12,522 bases of DNA from Stephanodiscus triporus (Eukaryota; Bacillariophyta; Thalassiosirophyceae; Thalassiosirales; Thalassiosiraceae). Of the stretch, positions 1 to 7,751 are shown in pieces. The notes under the pieces are model-generated. The model was not told the DNA's origin. It saw only the letters and a program-made list of their open reading frames with translations, and did no database searches. The stretch's first letter is position 1, and each line of letters begins with the position of its first letter. A program made the translations under genes and the position numbers. Location of the stretch: assembly GCA_036939755.1 (NCBI GenBank), contig JALLAZ010001640.1, forward strand, positions 1-12,522. Reading direction: 5' to 3'.

Positions 1-850
1 ACTTACTACCTAGTATGTACCCTACTATTTACGTAGAGGGTATCCTCGGTCTGTCTGACCTCTCTCGACAGTTCCTGCCCCTACATACCTGAAAGTACAT
101 AGGGCGGGTTACAGGTGGTCGAGATTCAAGCGAGTGATCTCTAGAGTACAATACTACACTTTACGACTAAATTTTCCTTTGCCATCACGGCGGGAAAGGT
201 ACGAACTGTGTTTTTGCGTTACAGGTGGAATTATGAATTATCTATACTTATGACCCCATCACAACTCATCTCTCATGACAAATCACACACAACGAAAGAA
301 AGATCTAACAGATGTCAGTCGGAGTGGCTTTCCATACCACAAGAAAGGCAGAGTGGGTGAAAGAAGTCGTGAGAAGGATTTGTGACTTGTGAGAGAATAA
401 AGGGGCAGAGAGTCACATTGTAGTCTGTCCAACAAATACCTTGCGTACTGGTTTGCTTCCGTGCGTACTAGTACACCTCACATACAAACGAATACTATTA
501 GGGGCTCCAGACCAAGAGCTCCTACTGCCAGTTTTTTTATATTGTTCGTAGCTCTCTCCAAAAATCTGGGTGGTGATATGGCAAGACTGCGTATCAAAAT
601 TCTCACCTCGCCGATTTTTGATATCGCGCCCCCCTCACCCCTCAACGCCGTCTGAATCACCAAACCCTCCCACGATGGAATTGTCAATCTTGGCAAGGTT
701 AGAACATCACAAATTCCCTTTGTGATCTTAGTGTCCCCACCCCACTGAAATTGCGTGCACAAGCCAAAAATCTCATTTTTTGACAACGATGATGAAAATC
801 CGCCTCGTCATCTCGTCACCCCACCCCACCCCCTCACCCTTAGAAATAAC
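1..850. other. Intergenic region, no supported gene
   Basis: Stops are frequent in all frames over the first 450 bases. Visible small structures: an 11-bp direct repeat GTTACAGGTGG at 108-118 and 218-228; GGCGGGAAA (E2F-like core) at 189-197; AATAAA at 396-401, which could be a poly(A) signal of a gene left of the window; GCGTACT twice near 444-470; and a hairpin ATCAAAA/TTTTGAT at 593-599 and 616-622. A minus-strand open frame of 102 codons (786-478) is the longest clean frame. It has no motif I recognise and may be a fragment of a dispersed repeat. Confidence 0.5.
478..786 (-). other. Unrecognised 102-codon open frame, possibly repeat-derived
   Basis: The frame begins with Met and ends with TAG-side sequence near the left. 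The composition is ordinary, with a mix of Gly, Ile, Leu and Arg and no homopolymers, unlike the neighbouring low-complexity stretch, and for that reason it is listed. No domain, signal peptide or membrane segment is evident. It sits alone, with no obvious promoter or partner. It could be a chance frame or a remnant of a dispersed element. I do not assign a function. Confidence 0.15.
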
Positions 851-946
851 TGTCATCTAACGATGGCAACCCAAAGGACGAGACGGGCATCAGCAAGGTG
901 AGCGAGGGAAGCATGTGAGGCGAGGGGGGAGAGGGAGGAGATAGGA

Positions 947-968
947 GGGGGAGGGGGTGGGGGAGGGG
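947..968 (+). repeat. G-quadruplex-capable guanine tracts
   Basis: Four guanine runs of 5, 5, 5 and 4 bases are separated by single A, T and A bases, an ideal short-loop quadruplex pattern. A second such motif lies at 1108-1132 (runs of 7, 3, 7 and 3), with further G runs at 1180-1191, 1478-1500 and 1721-1732. Confidence 0.6.
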
Positions 969-1293
969 AGCTCGAGTGATGTAGCGCGACTATGACCGGT
1001 CCGGGCGCCAGCACGACAAGCGAGACAAGGTGGCACTGTGCCCGCCCTTGAAAATACAACAATCAAATTAATTGGGAGCAGGTGTGATGAGAGTATAGGG
1101 TTAAGATGGGGGGGTGGGTGGGGGGGCAAGGGAGCGCGAGCGCGAGGAAGCGAGGCGAGGGTTGATGGAGAAGATGAATGGGGGGGGGGGGAGCTCGATG
1201 CACCACGCGCACATCCATGATGATGAGGCGTTGGAGGTGGCGCAGTCAAAGGGACTGACCCCAAAACAACAATCAACCAAATGCGACGGAGAC

Positions 1294-1460
1294 GATGGCG
1301 ATGGCGATGGCGATGGCGATGGCGATGGCGATGACGAAGGCGATGACGAAGATGACTACGATGAAAACGATGACGACGATGACGAGGATGATGACGAGGA
1401 TGATGACGATGACGACGATGATGACGATGATGACGATGACGACAATGATGGTGACAGTGA
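1294..1460 (+). repeat. GATGGC hexamer microsatellite grading into GAY repeats
   Basis: Six tandem GATGGC units at 1294-1329 are followed by GATGAC/GAAGGC variants, then by an almost pure GAY/GAR run. Read as protein on the plus strand this gives Asp-Gly then poly-Asp, similar to the acidic tracts inside the two real genes nearby. No start context or conserved flank supports a protein here. Confidence 0.8.
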
Positions 1461-1800
1461 TGACAGCAGCAATGATGGGGGAGAGGGGGGGGAGGGGGGG
1501 AGCGCGATGCAACAATCAAACAAATGACTAGGACGAGGACGAGGACGACGACCGAAACAACAATCAAACGATGGCAATGGCACGGGAGGGACAGACAACA
1601 AGGACGACAAGGGCGATGACCATGACAGCAACAGTAGGGTGGAGAGAGGGAGGAGGAGGAGGAGGAGGAGGAGGAGGTGGAGGTGGAGGTGAAAGTATGG
1701 AGGAGTAGGAGGAGAAGGAGGAGGGGGGGGGGATAAAGGGGGCCTCTGAAAACTCTAGTACCAATTCCTACATGGTCTCTATTAGTACTTACTTTCCCCC

Positions 1801-2187
1801 CTTTTTTCAAGGTATATGCCCACAGACAATGGTGTCCGCCTCTGTAGTAGCCTCAAAAGACAACTTAGAGTTGGAATCACACCCCAATACTTTACAAGCA
1901 TCCTCACCCCATCCATGGCAACATCATACATAATTTTTATGAGTCATATGCATGCACTCTAGAAGTTTCAAAATGGGGCTAAATCACTAGTTAATTTGGG
2001 CGTTTAGTTAGCAGGATGAAAAAAAACATGTTTTGGCCCGTTACGGAAGGGATGCCGTGATTTTTTTTTACTTTTTTCTTGATGACTATTTATCCAGCAC
2101 GCCATATCTACAACATTCAACTCACTGAAAATGTATTTCAATGAAAAAAAAATCTTTCAAAATTCTCCAGTGCAGCCCCTATTGTAG
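1801..2187. other. AT-rich unassigned region
   Basis: The stretch has several A and T homopolymers (for example around 2017-2024, 2060-2070 and 2145-2152). A perfect ATGAGTCAT palindrome at 1939-1947 matches the AP-1/GCN4-type bZIP site. Nothing else is assignable, and there is no adjacent gene for it to regulate within about 1.2 kb. Confidence 0.4.
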
Positions 2188-2221
2188 TTGACATCATACT
2201 CGGGCCGTCCGCCCACCCCCA

Positions 2222-2963
2222 TCAATTGTGTGCACAGCCACCATGCCAGTCACATTGTTTGGCAATGGTTCTGTTGCAATCAAGATCGGTACCTCCGTTC
2301 CATTCACCTATGCCTCGCACATGTGCATACGACATGCAAGAGAATGATGGCATGTGGGTGTTTGTCATTTCATGGATATGCGGCATTTGTTCGATGATAT
2401 CGCCCTTATCCATGTCATCCATGTTGTTGTGGCAATCCTATACAAGATGATGATGTGGTGCGGCCATCATCATCATCTCATTGTCCATGTTGCTGTAGAA
2501 GAAGGAACACTCATTCATGATGTGCTCCTCCTCCTCCGTGCCTGGGAGGAGCAACGATGTCCCACCGTCCAGCAACAGCAATGACCTTGGCAACGTCACC
2601 CAGCGGACCCTCCTCTCCAGTCTCCGGGCAAAGAAAGTACTCCCCGATTCCATACTATCCCCTCCCTTGCCACTGTCATCATTATCCCATCCCTTTCCCT
2701 CCCCTCCCCATTCAGCAGGGATGCATCGAAGCTGTTGTCATCTGATGATGACCTTCCAATGACTTTCCTCCCTTCCGTATTCACCCCCCGCCTCCCAGGA
2801 GTAGAACAGTCTTTTTGTTCCACCCATTGGTCGGGTGGTCAAGGGACGAGAGGTCATGATGATATCCCCGTGCATCCCCATTGTCCTCGACCTCTTGCCA
2901 TCCCGTGGGATGGCGGTGATAGACCTTGCCCTTCCCCCTACCGCTCAGATCCGGCACCGTCAA
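2222..2963 (-). pseudogene. Possible decayed or intron-split coding region, unrecognised
   Basis: On the minus strand four consecutive open segments in shifting frames tile this stretch: 2963-2781, 2823-2596, 2653-2438 and 2422-2222. The last ends in a Cys/His/Asn-rich tail (ends CDWHGGCAHN). The amino-acid mix is balanced, with Asp, Glu, Asn and Met patches. The tiling could mean a gene broken by frameshifts, a gene with small introns, or chance in a low-stop region. No domain is recognised, and plus-strand frames also stay open for 60-80 codons, so confidence is low. Confidence 0.18.
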
Positions 2964-3103
2964 CGGGGGGGGTAGATGCGCCCTGAGGCTGAGGCTGGGC
3001 GGTCGCTCTTCGTCCGTGGTTGTTGTTATTTACCCCAGTGAGGCTGAAATCTGTCAAGTATTTTACGCAGTATCGGGCTCTGCACAATTTTTACAGGAAG
3101 TTT

Positions 3104-3110
3104 TATATAT
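3104..3110 (+). promoter_or_regulatory. TATA-like element upstream of tRNA-Met
   Basis: TATATAT lies 25-31 bases before the first tRNA base, a suitable distance for TFIIIB/TBP placement on a Pol III gene. Confidence 0.5.
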
Positions 3111-3134
3111 GTTTTGTGAAATCATGCTTGAAAC

Positions 3135-3207
3135 GCTTCGTTAGCTCAGTTGGTAGAGCGCAGGTCTCATAATCCTGAGGTCGTGAGTTCGATCCTCACA
3201 TGGAGCA
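3135..3207 (+). tRNA. tRNA-Met(CAT): Elongator tRNA-Met (anticodon CAT)
   Basis: A full cloverleaf can be drawn. The acceptor stem GCTTCGT pairs with ATGGAGC (two G-T pairs). The D arm is GCTC/GAGC. The anticodon arm is 3161-3177 with loop CTCATAA, giving CAT at 3168-3170. The variable loop is AGGTC and the T arm GTGAG/CTCAC with loop TTCGATC. The discriminator base is A at 3207 and no CCA is encoded, as expected of a eukaryotic nuclear gene. There is no intron. The A box TAGCTCAGTTGG and B box AGTTCGATCC are intact. The TTC-type T loop and A1-less acceptor argue for elongator rather than initiator Met. G3180 sits in GAGGT, the expected position and context for m7G46, the mark made by the TRM82 complex encoded nearby. 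The gene lies 90 bp before the start of the next protein gene on the same strand. Confidence 0.97.
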
Positions 3208-3214
3208 ATAAGTC

Positions 3215-3218
3215 TTTT
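3215..3218 (+). terminator. Pol III terminator T-run
   Basis: TTTT begins 8 bases after the tRNA discriminator base. Four T residues on the coding strand is the minimal Pol III stop, and a second TTTT run follows at 3231-3234. Confidence 0.6.
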
Positions 3219-3221
3219 GTG

Positions 3222-3248
3222 ATGGAATATTTTTGTTTTGGGTGGTGA
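3222..3248 (+). other. Possible 8-codon upstream ORF before the RHL1-like gene
   Basis: ATG at 3222 opens an eight-codon frame (MEYFCFGW) closed by TGA at 3246-3248, 49 bases before the main ATG. It only matters if the Pol II transcript starts upstream of 3222, which would place the start next to or inside the tRNA gene. Confidence 0.2.
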
Positions 3249-3297
3249 AAGGCGGCTCAGAGATTTTGTCATTGCTCTACCAATACTCTTGTCAGCC

Positions 3298-5346
3298 ATG
3301 GGCAAAACCACCGCCGTGGCGTCCACCACATCGTCCGACAAGGTGAAGCGGCCTATTTCCGCCAATGTCATTGGCAAGAAGAGGCCTGCATCGGCGGTGA
3401 CAACTTCGTTGGCGTCGCAGAAGAAGACGTCGGTGACATCTTCGTCGGCGTCGACGAAGAAGGCGCCGCCGCTTCCCAGGGGGTGGCCCGTCTCGTCGAA
3501 ATCCTCCTATCCCGCACCGCGCGACGACGACGACGACGACGTCCGCCGCCTGAGGCCCGGTGGCCTGCTCCGACGATCGTGCAACGGGTCCGACGTCTTC
3601 CTGCGCAAGCGCGCCGTTCAGCCGGCGTCGGCGTCGTTGCCGTCCGCAGTGATGGGGGGGGGCTCGGGCGGTCCCTCCCGATTCCTGATCGTGTTCCCCG
3701 GACGGATGTCGCTGAGGGCCCCCGTCCTCGCGTCGTCGACCGCCGCCGGAGAACGCGACGCGACGAGCGTCGGCGACGGCGGCGGGGGCGGCGGGGGGGC
3801 CGTCGCCGACCACGACGGGCCGAACGACGACGACGATGTCGTCGGGGAGGAGGAAAACGCGAGGAAGGCCGGGAGGGGGAGGAATCCGTTCGCGCCCGCG
3901 CATCCGCCCCGACTGCTCGGGAGGCTCGTCTCGTCGTCGGGGGGGCGCGTGGAGCTGCGCATCCCCTTCCCAGCGTATGACGACGCGCCGCCGTCGTCGT
4001 CGTCGTCGTCTCCCGACGGCGAGAACGATCGCGACACCCTCGACAACGTGAACGGGGACGATCCGACGACGGGGAAGAGGGTCGGGCAGCTGGTCATGTC
4101 CGGAAGGGCCATTCCCATCTCCGGAAAGTTCATGGCGCTGTCTTTCAAGCGCACGGGTGGGGCCAAGGATTCCGCCTCGTCGGGAGGAGGGAACGGCAAA
4201 AATAAAAAGACGGGGACCGGATCCATCATCTGCAAGGACGTTTTCCGCTCCGTGATCGTGTTGGGGGACAGCAATCTTTTGGATGGCGATGGGAAAGCCG
4301 CGCCGTTGGAGGCGATTCCGGCAACGAAGGCGGACTATGATGACGGTGACGAACGCGAAAACGAAAATCTGGCGAAAATGAATCATTATGGGGGATCGGA
4401 GCGGACGGTGGACGGCGGAGGCAGATACGATGAGGGAACAAATCGCGGAAGAAAAAGTTCGGTGGGCGCTTCTTCCGTCAAGCGTAAGGACAGTGTTTCG
4501 AGCAAGGAGATTGATTTGGAAAGTGATGCAAGCAAGGATTTTGATGTCGGAGACGGAAATGATGGTGATAGTTGCGATGTCGACGAATTCGTGCCCATTT
4601 CCAAGAAGAGGAAGTCAACGGAGGGACCAAAAAAACGCAAAACAATGATCGAGTCCGACGATGACGATCAGGAGGAGATTACTCCTGCTAGGAAGCGTGC
4701 TCCTCGTAGGAGCGTAACGGCTGCCAAAGTGAGCTACGTCGACGAAGGCAGTGATTCGGATTTGGATGGAGCTGACAGTGACGACGAAACAGTGGAAAGT
4801 GGTAGCGATGAAGAGAGCGGCGAGGAGGGAGGCTATCGGCCAAAACGCACGTCAAAAGCAATTCAATCCGACGCCAAAAAGGTTCTGTCCAAGCCTGCTG
4901 TCGCTACTGCAGCAAACGGAGTAGCTTCTAAGAAAGGACATGAAGTTAAGGACAATTTGGAGGACTGCAAAATGAAGAAAACGCCAAAGGCCATGACCGT
5001 CAAAGTCTCAAATAGGGCCGCCGATATTAAAGACGCCGCAAAAAAGGCTACGTCGGCGATGAAGAAATCTAATGACATCATAGAGATCAACAGCGACGAA
5101 GAAGACGGCAAAACAATGCCCGCGTCGAACAGAAGACACGAAGTTGACGAAGAGAGTTTACGACGCATCTCCTCCGATGCTACGAATAGACTTTCCACGT
5201 TGTCTCCTGCATCGAAATCGCCATCCAAGTCTCCGATCTCTCATGGAAGGAGGAAAAAGAATTCACCAAAGAACGAAAACGAGCCCAACAAAAGGAAAGA
5301 CATTATTGACTTGAACTGGGATGATGACCCATTTACGTTTCTGTAA
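3298..5346 (+). CDS. RHL1: RHL1-like topoisomerase VI accessory protein with long acidic/basic tail
   Basis: This single-exon gene encodes 682 residues. The ATG at 3298 has a strong context (G at -3, G at +4); an in-frame TGA at 3220 with no ATG between fixes the start. A conserved-looking core is split by disordered inserts: VFLRKR (about 100-105), RFLIVFPG (128-135), RLLGRLVSSSGGRVEL and PFP (205-225), GQLVMSGRAIPISGKFMALSFKR (about 263-285), then a Cys-x-Asp motif and IVLGDSNLL (310-328). This order resembles plant RHL1, a DNA-binding partner of the topoisomerase VI complex needed for endoreduplication. Residues 330-682 are charged and Ser-rich, with likely NLSs at 436-448 and 464-471 and two SUMO-interaction-like motifs. 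RHL1 in plants is roughly half this length. The nuclear role is inferred from the family. The first half is very GC-rich and the second is not. An unrelated nuclear low-complexity protein remains possible. Confidence 0.6.
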   Translation: MGKTTAVASTTSSDKVKRPISANVIGKKRPASAVTTSLASQKKTSVTSSSASTKKAPPLPRGWPVSSKSSYPAPRDDDDDDVRRLRPGGLLRRSCNGSDVFLRKRAVQPASASLPSAVMGGGSGGPSRFLIVFPGRMSLRAPVLASSTAAGERDATSVGDGGGGGGGAVADHDGPNDDDDVVGEEENARKAGRGRNPFAPAHPPRLLGRLVSSSGGRVELRIPFPAYDDAPPSSSSSSPDGENDRDTLDNVNGDDPTTGKRVGQLVMSGRAIPISGKFMALSFKRTGGAKDSASSGGGNGKNKKTGTGSIICKDVFRSVIVLGDSNLLDGDGKAAPLEAIPATKADYDDGDERENENLAKMNHYGGSERTVDGGGRYDEGTNRGRKSSVGASSVKRKDSVSSKEIDLESDASKDFDVGDGNDGDSCDVDEFVPISKKRKSTEGPKKRKTMIESDDDDQEEITPARKRAPRRSVTAAKVSYVDEGSDSDLDGADSDDETVESGSDEESGEEGGYRPKRTSKAIQSDAKKVLSKPAVATAANGVASKKGHEVKDNLEDCKMKKTPKAMTVKVSNRAADIKDAAKKATSAMKKSNDIIEINSDEEDGKTMPASNRRHEVDEESLRRISSDATNRLSTLSPASKSPSKSPISHGRRKKNSPKNENEPNKRKDIIDLNWDDDPFTFL

Positions 5347-5614
5347 ATGTCTCTCTAGAGGCTAAGGTGGTGAAATTACTCGCTATTCATACACGGACTT
5401 TATACATAAAAAAAATCTTGCCTCTATTTGCAACAGCAATAAATCCTTCTATTCCTGACCTCCTCATCCTCCTAATATGCTCTCGTGTCTGACCTAGAGG
5501 AGTTATTGGCGACATTGTATTTTCGCGTAGGGTAAGAGTGGCACCATCGAACCAGGCATGCATTTTTATTCACTTAGCATTCTGTCATCTAACCCTATCA
5601 GAGCAATCGTCCTT
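5347..5614. other. Convergent 3' intergenic region with opposed poly(A) signals
   Basis: The two protein genes end tail to tail with 268 bp between stop codons. AATAAA on the plus strand at 5438-5443 lies 92 bp past the RHL1-like stop. The complementary TTTATT at 5565-5570 gives AATAAA for the minus strand, 45 bp past the TRM82 stop. The transcripts need not overlap if these are used. Confidence 0.5.
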
Positions 5615-7630
5615 TCAACTATCGCAGCCGCCGACGTGCTCCATCTTGCCCCTCTCCCTCCTTCGCTTCCTCCGACGTTGCAATCTCAACTTGGCCACCT
5701 CCCTCCTCCCAACGTCATTCCAATGAAGCCCCGCCCCACCCCCCGCCCCCACCCCCCGCTTGCTCCCGTCGTCTCCGTTGTCCCCGCCGCCCCGATCGTC
5801 GAGAACCCTCGTCTTACGCAACTTCCACTCCCCGTGCTCGTCGCGTTCCAACGTGGACGTCGGCATGTCGCAGACCTTGGATCCGACTGCGCCCCTCAAC
5901 GACGTGCAAAACGCAGAGGTGGACGACGCGTCCACGAAGGCGTAGTCGTCTCCGCCGTCGTCGTCCACGCCGATGCTGCGTCGATAATGGAGGAGGTAAT
6001 CCGGCGCCCCGACCAACGCGAGGATCGATCCGTCCGATAGGCACCTGACGGACAGCGGCTGCGACGGACAAACGAGCGTCCGCCTCTCGTGCAGGGATGC
6101 GAAAGAGGAGGAGGAAGACGACGACGTCACAGGGAGAGACGACGACGATGACGCGACGGACTTAGGGGGGGGAGGGATGGGATGGACGTCGATGGCGGAT
6201 ATGCCATCGCGCGCGACGATAACGAATTCGGCGTCGGGACCAAGGGCCACCGAGAGCGGGATCGCCACGGCGTGACCGTCTAAGGAGCGCTCGTCGTCAT
6301 CATCATCATCGTCGTCGTCTTCGTCGTCGGAGTCATCATCATTTTCTTCTTTTTCTTCTTCATCACCATCGGAGTCCTCGCGAAAGTCCTTGACGTCGTC
6401 CCCCCCCCCCTCATCCTCCTCCTCCTCCTCCTCCTCCTCTCCATTTGCCATCGTCTTCCCGCCATCATCGTCCCCCTCGTCCTCCTCCGCATACGACTCG
6501 TCCGCCCCCACGGGAGGGGGAGGCGGGCATCCCTTGCGCACCATCGCCACCGGCACCATCCCGATCATGGAAAACGACGCGCAATCCCACAGGCGTACCG
6601 TGCCGTCCCCGCTCCCGGTGACGCACACCGTCCTCCTCCTCCTCCTCCTCCCTCGACGACCGTAGTCGTCTTTGTCGTCGTCCCCCCCGACGACAACGTC
6701 CGCGACGTCCATTGTCGACACGAACGACGTATGACCGAGGAGGTACCCCCGCACGACGTGCGTGCGCGGGAACGACGACACGCGCACCTTCTCGTCGCGA
6801 TCGGACGTGAGGATGACGCTATCGTCCGCGGCGACGTTGAGGCCTGTCAGCACGGACGCCGTGTGCCCCAGCAGCAGTCGACGTGCGTGGCGGCGCGACG
6901 ACGACGACGTAGTCGTAGTCGACGTCGACGTCGACGCCCCCCTCCCCCCGTCGTTGTTTTCGTTTTCGCAGACGTCGTCGTCGGGGACGGGATAGGCCCA
7001 CGCGTCCCCCGACGCGTCCCCCGCGATCGCGACGAGCAGATCCGACTTCGTCGTCGACGTCGTCGACTCCTTCGACTTCACGGTCGCGAAGGCGAGGCAG
7101 TTGGCCCGCCTCGGCACGTCGTACGTGACGATCGGCCGTAGGAGGAGGGGGACGTCGACGTCGTCGCGCGGCGCGTACGAAATCTTCCCCTCCTCCTTCC
7201 CGTCGGTCCCGGTCCCATCTACAGAAGAAGAAGGAGAAGAAGAAGAAGAAGACGAAGGCGGGAGGAAGGAGTAGAGGGACAGAGTCTTGTCCTCCCGGGA
7301 CACGGCGAACAGGACCCGGCGATCATCCTCCTCCTCGTCGGACGACGACGACGACGTCGCGTGGCAGCACACCGCTCGTATCTCGCGCGGGTTGCCGTCC
7401 TCGGCCTTACTGCCGTCGACCGAAGAAGACGACGACGACGACGGCGGCGACAACTCCAGCGCCACCGCCGCGACCGAGGCGGAGGAAGCGCCGTCGTCGT
7501 CGTCTTCGTCGTCGTTCTTCTTCTTCTTCCGGCTGCCGCCGTCCCTCCCTACTATCACGGCGAACGCGCGATCGTTCAAGGCCACGACGACCGCGTGGGA
7601 TCGGCACGAGTGCAGCAGCTGTTTGCTCAT
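5615..7630 (-). CDS. TRM82: TRM82/WDR4 subunit of tRNA m7G46 methyltransferase
   Basis: This WD40 protein of 671 residues is one open frame. An in-frame TAA lies at 7639-7637 just before the ATG, which fixes the start despite C at -3. The diagnostic stretch is at about 252-310: LLLGHTASVL, then ILTSDRDEKVRVSSFP, then YLLGHTSFVSTM, the TSDRDEK(I/V)RVS signature of TRM82/WDR4. A further WD unit VTGSGDGTVRLWD follows at 337-349. The C-terminus is strongly basic (about 641-662). TRM82 does not catalyse; in known systems it stabilises TRM8/METTL1, which methylates N7 of G46 in the variable loop of many tRNAs. Yeast and human homologues are about 410-445 residues. The excess here is loops: Ser runs near 64-70, 94-98 and 126-136, and an acidic block at about 380-449. 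TRM8 itself is not in the window. Identification rests on the signature and is firm. Confidence 0.88.
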   Translation of the reverse strand: MSKQLLHSCRSHAVVVALNDRAFAVIVGRDGGSRKKKKNDDEDDDDGASSASVAAVALELSPPSSSSSSSVDGSKAEDGNPREIRAVCCHATSSSSSDEEEDDRRVLFAVSREDKTLSLYSFLPPSSSSSSSPSSSVDGTGTDGKEEGKISYAPRDDVDVPLLLRPIVTYDVPRRANCLAFATVKSKESTTSTTKSDLLVAIAGDASGDAWAYPVPDDDVCENENNDGGRGASTSTSTTTTSSSSRRHARRLLLGHTASVLTGLNVAADDSVILTSDRDEKVRVSSFPRTHVVRGYLLGHTSFVSTMDVADVVVGGDDDKDDYGRRGRRRRRRTVCVTGSGDGTVRLWDCASFSMIGMVPVAMVRKGCPPPPPVGADESYAEEDEGDDDGGKTMANGEEEEEEEEDEGGGDDVKDFREDSDGDEEEKEENDDDSDDEDDDDDDDDDERSLDGHAVAIPLSVALGPDAEFVIVARDGISAIDVHPIPPPPKSVASSSSSLPVTSSSSSSSFASLHERRTLVCPSQPLSVRCLSDGSILALVGAPDYLLHYRRSIGVDDDGGDDYAFVDASSTSAFCTSLRGAVGSKVCDMPTSTLERDEHGEWKLRKTRVLDDRGGGDNGDDGSKRGVGAGGGAGLHWNDVGRREVAKLRLQRRRKRRRERGKMEHVGGCDS
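6284..6499 (-). other. Acidic insertion inside TRM82 (Asp/Glu microsatellite in coding frame)
   Basis: About 70 residues are nearly all Asp, Glu, Gly and Ser, encoded by GAG, GAC and GAT repeats and a C10 run (Gly codons on the coding strand). It lies right after the VRLWD blade and before the ERSLDGHAVAIPLSVAL blade, so it should loop out of the propeller without breaking it. Confidence 0.75.
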
Positions 7631-7751
7631 CGGGGGTTATTTTATTTTCCTAGGTAGATATCCCGACGACGTCGTCTCGGACGGGTGAGGAGGATGAAGT
7701 CGTTCGAGATTTGATTATATTTGTGGTCGAGTGGAGTTCAAATATTTATTA

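Larger units (their letters stand above)
853..1770. repeat. Low-complexity mosaic minisatellite island
   Basis: The stretch is built of GA-, GGA- and GAY-rich simple sequence. It contains six perfect GATGGC units at 1294-1329, a GAY (Asp-codon-like) run to about 1460, AGG repeats at about 1650-1690, and G tracts of 7-12 bases. Four non-simple 12-nt words (ACAACAATCAAA or one-base variants) punctuate it at 1056, 1266, 1509 and 1557. Open frames on both strands (for example a 306-codon minus frame rich in Ser, His and Pro) follow from the repeat composition and are not convincing genes. Confidence 0.8.

Noticed and set aside
1114..1527. 137-codon plus-strand frame with Asp-Gly and poly-Asp
   Set aside because: Pure microsatellite translation. 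The acidic tract has no conserved flanks.
890..1810. 306-codon minus-strand frame rich in His, Arg, Ser and Pro
   Set aside because: Composition follows entirely from GA/GGA/GAY repeats; no conserved segment or start context.
3238..3297. N-terminal extension of the RHL1-like protein starting at TTG
   Set aside because: A non-AUG start is not needed; the ATG at 3298 has a strong context and the extension would begin within the short 5' leader after the tRNA.
3141..3377. Minus-strand 78-codon frame ending in CEDRTHDLRIMRPALYQLS
   Set aside because: It is the antisense translation of the tRNA-Met gene, a well-known source of spurious protein predictions.
3292..4386. 364-codon minus-strand frame opposite the RHL1-like gene
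   Set aside because: GAC/GTC- and TCG/CGA-rich coding sequence is stop-poor on the opposite strand. The protein is Arg/Val homopolymer-like with no domain, and the plus frame has the strong start context and motifs.
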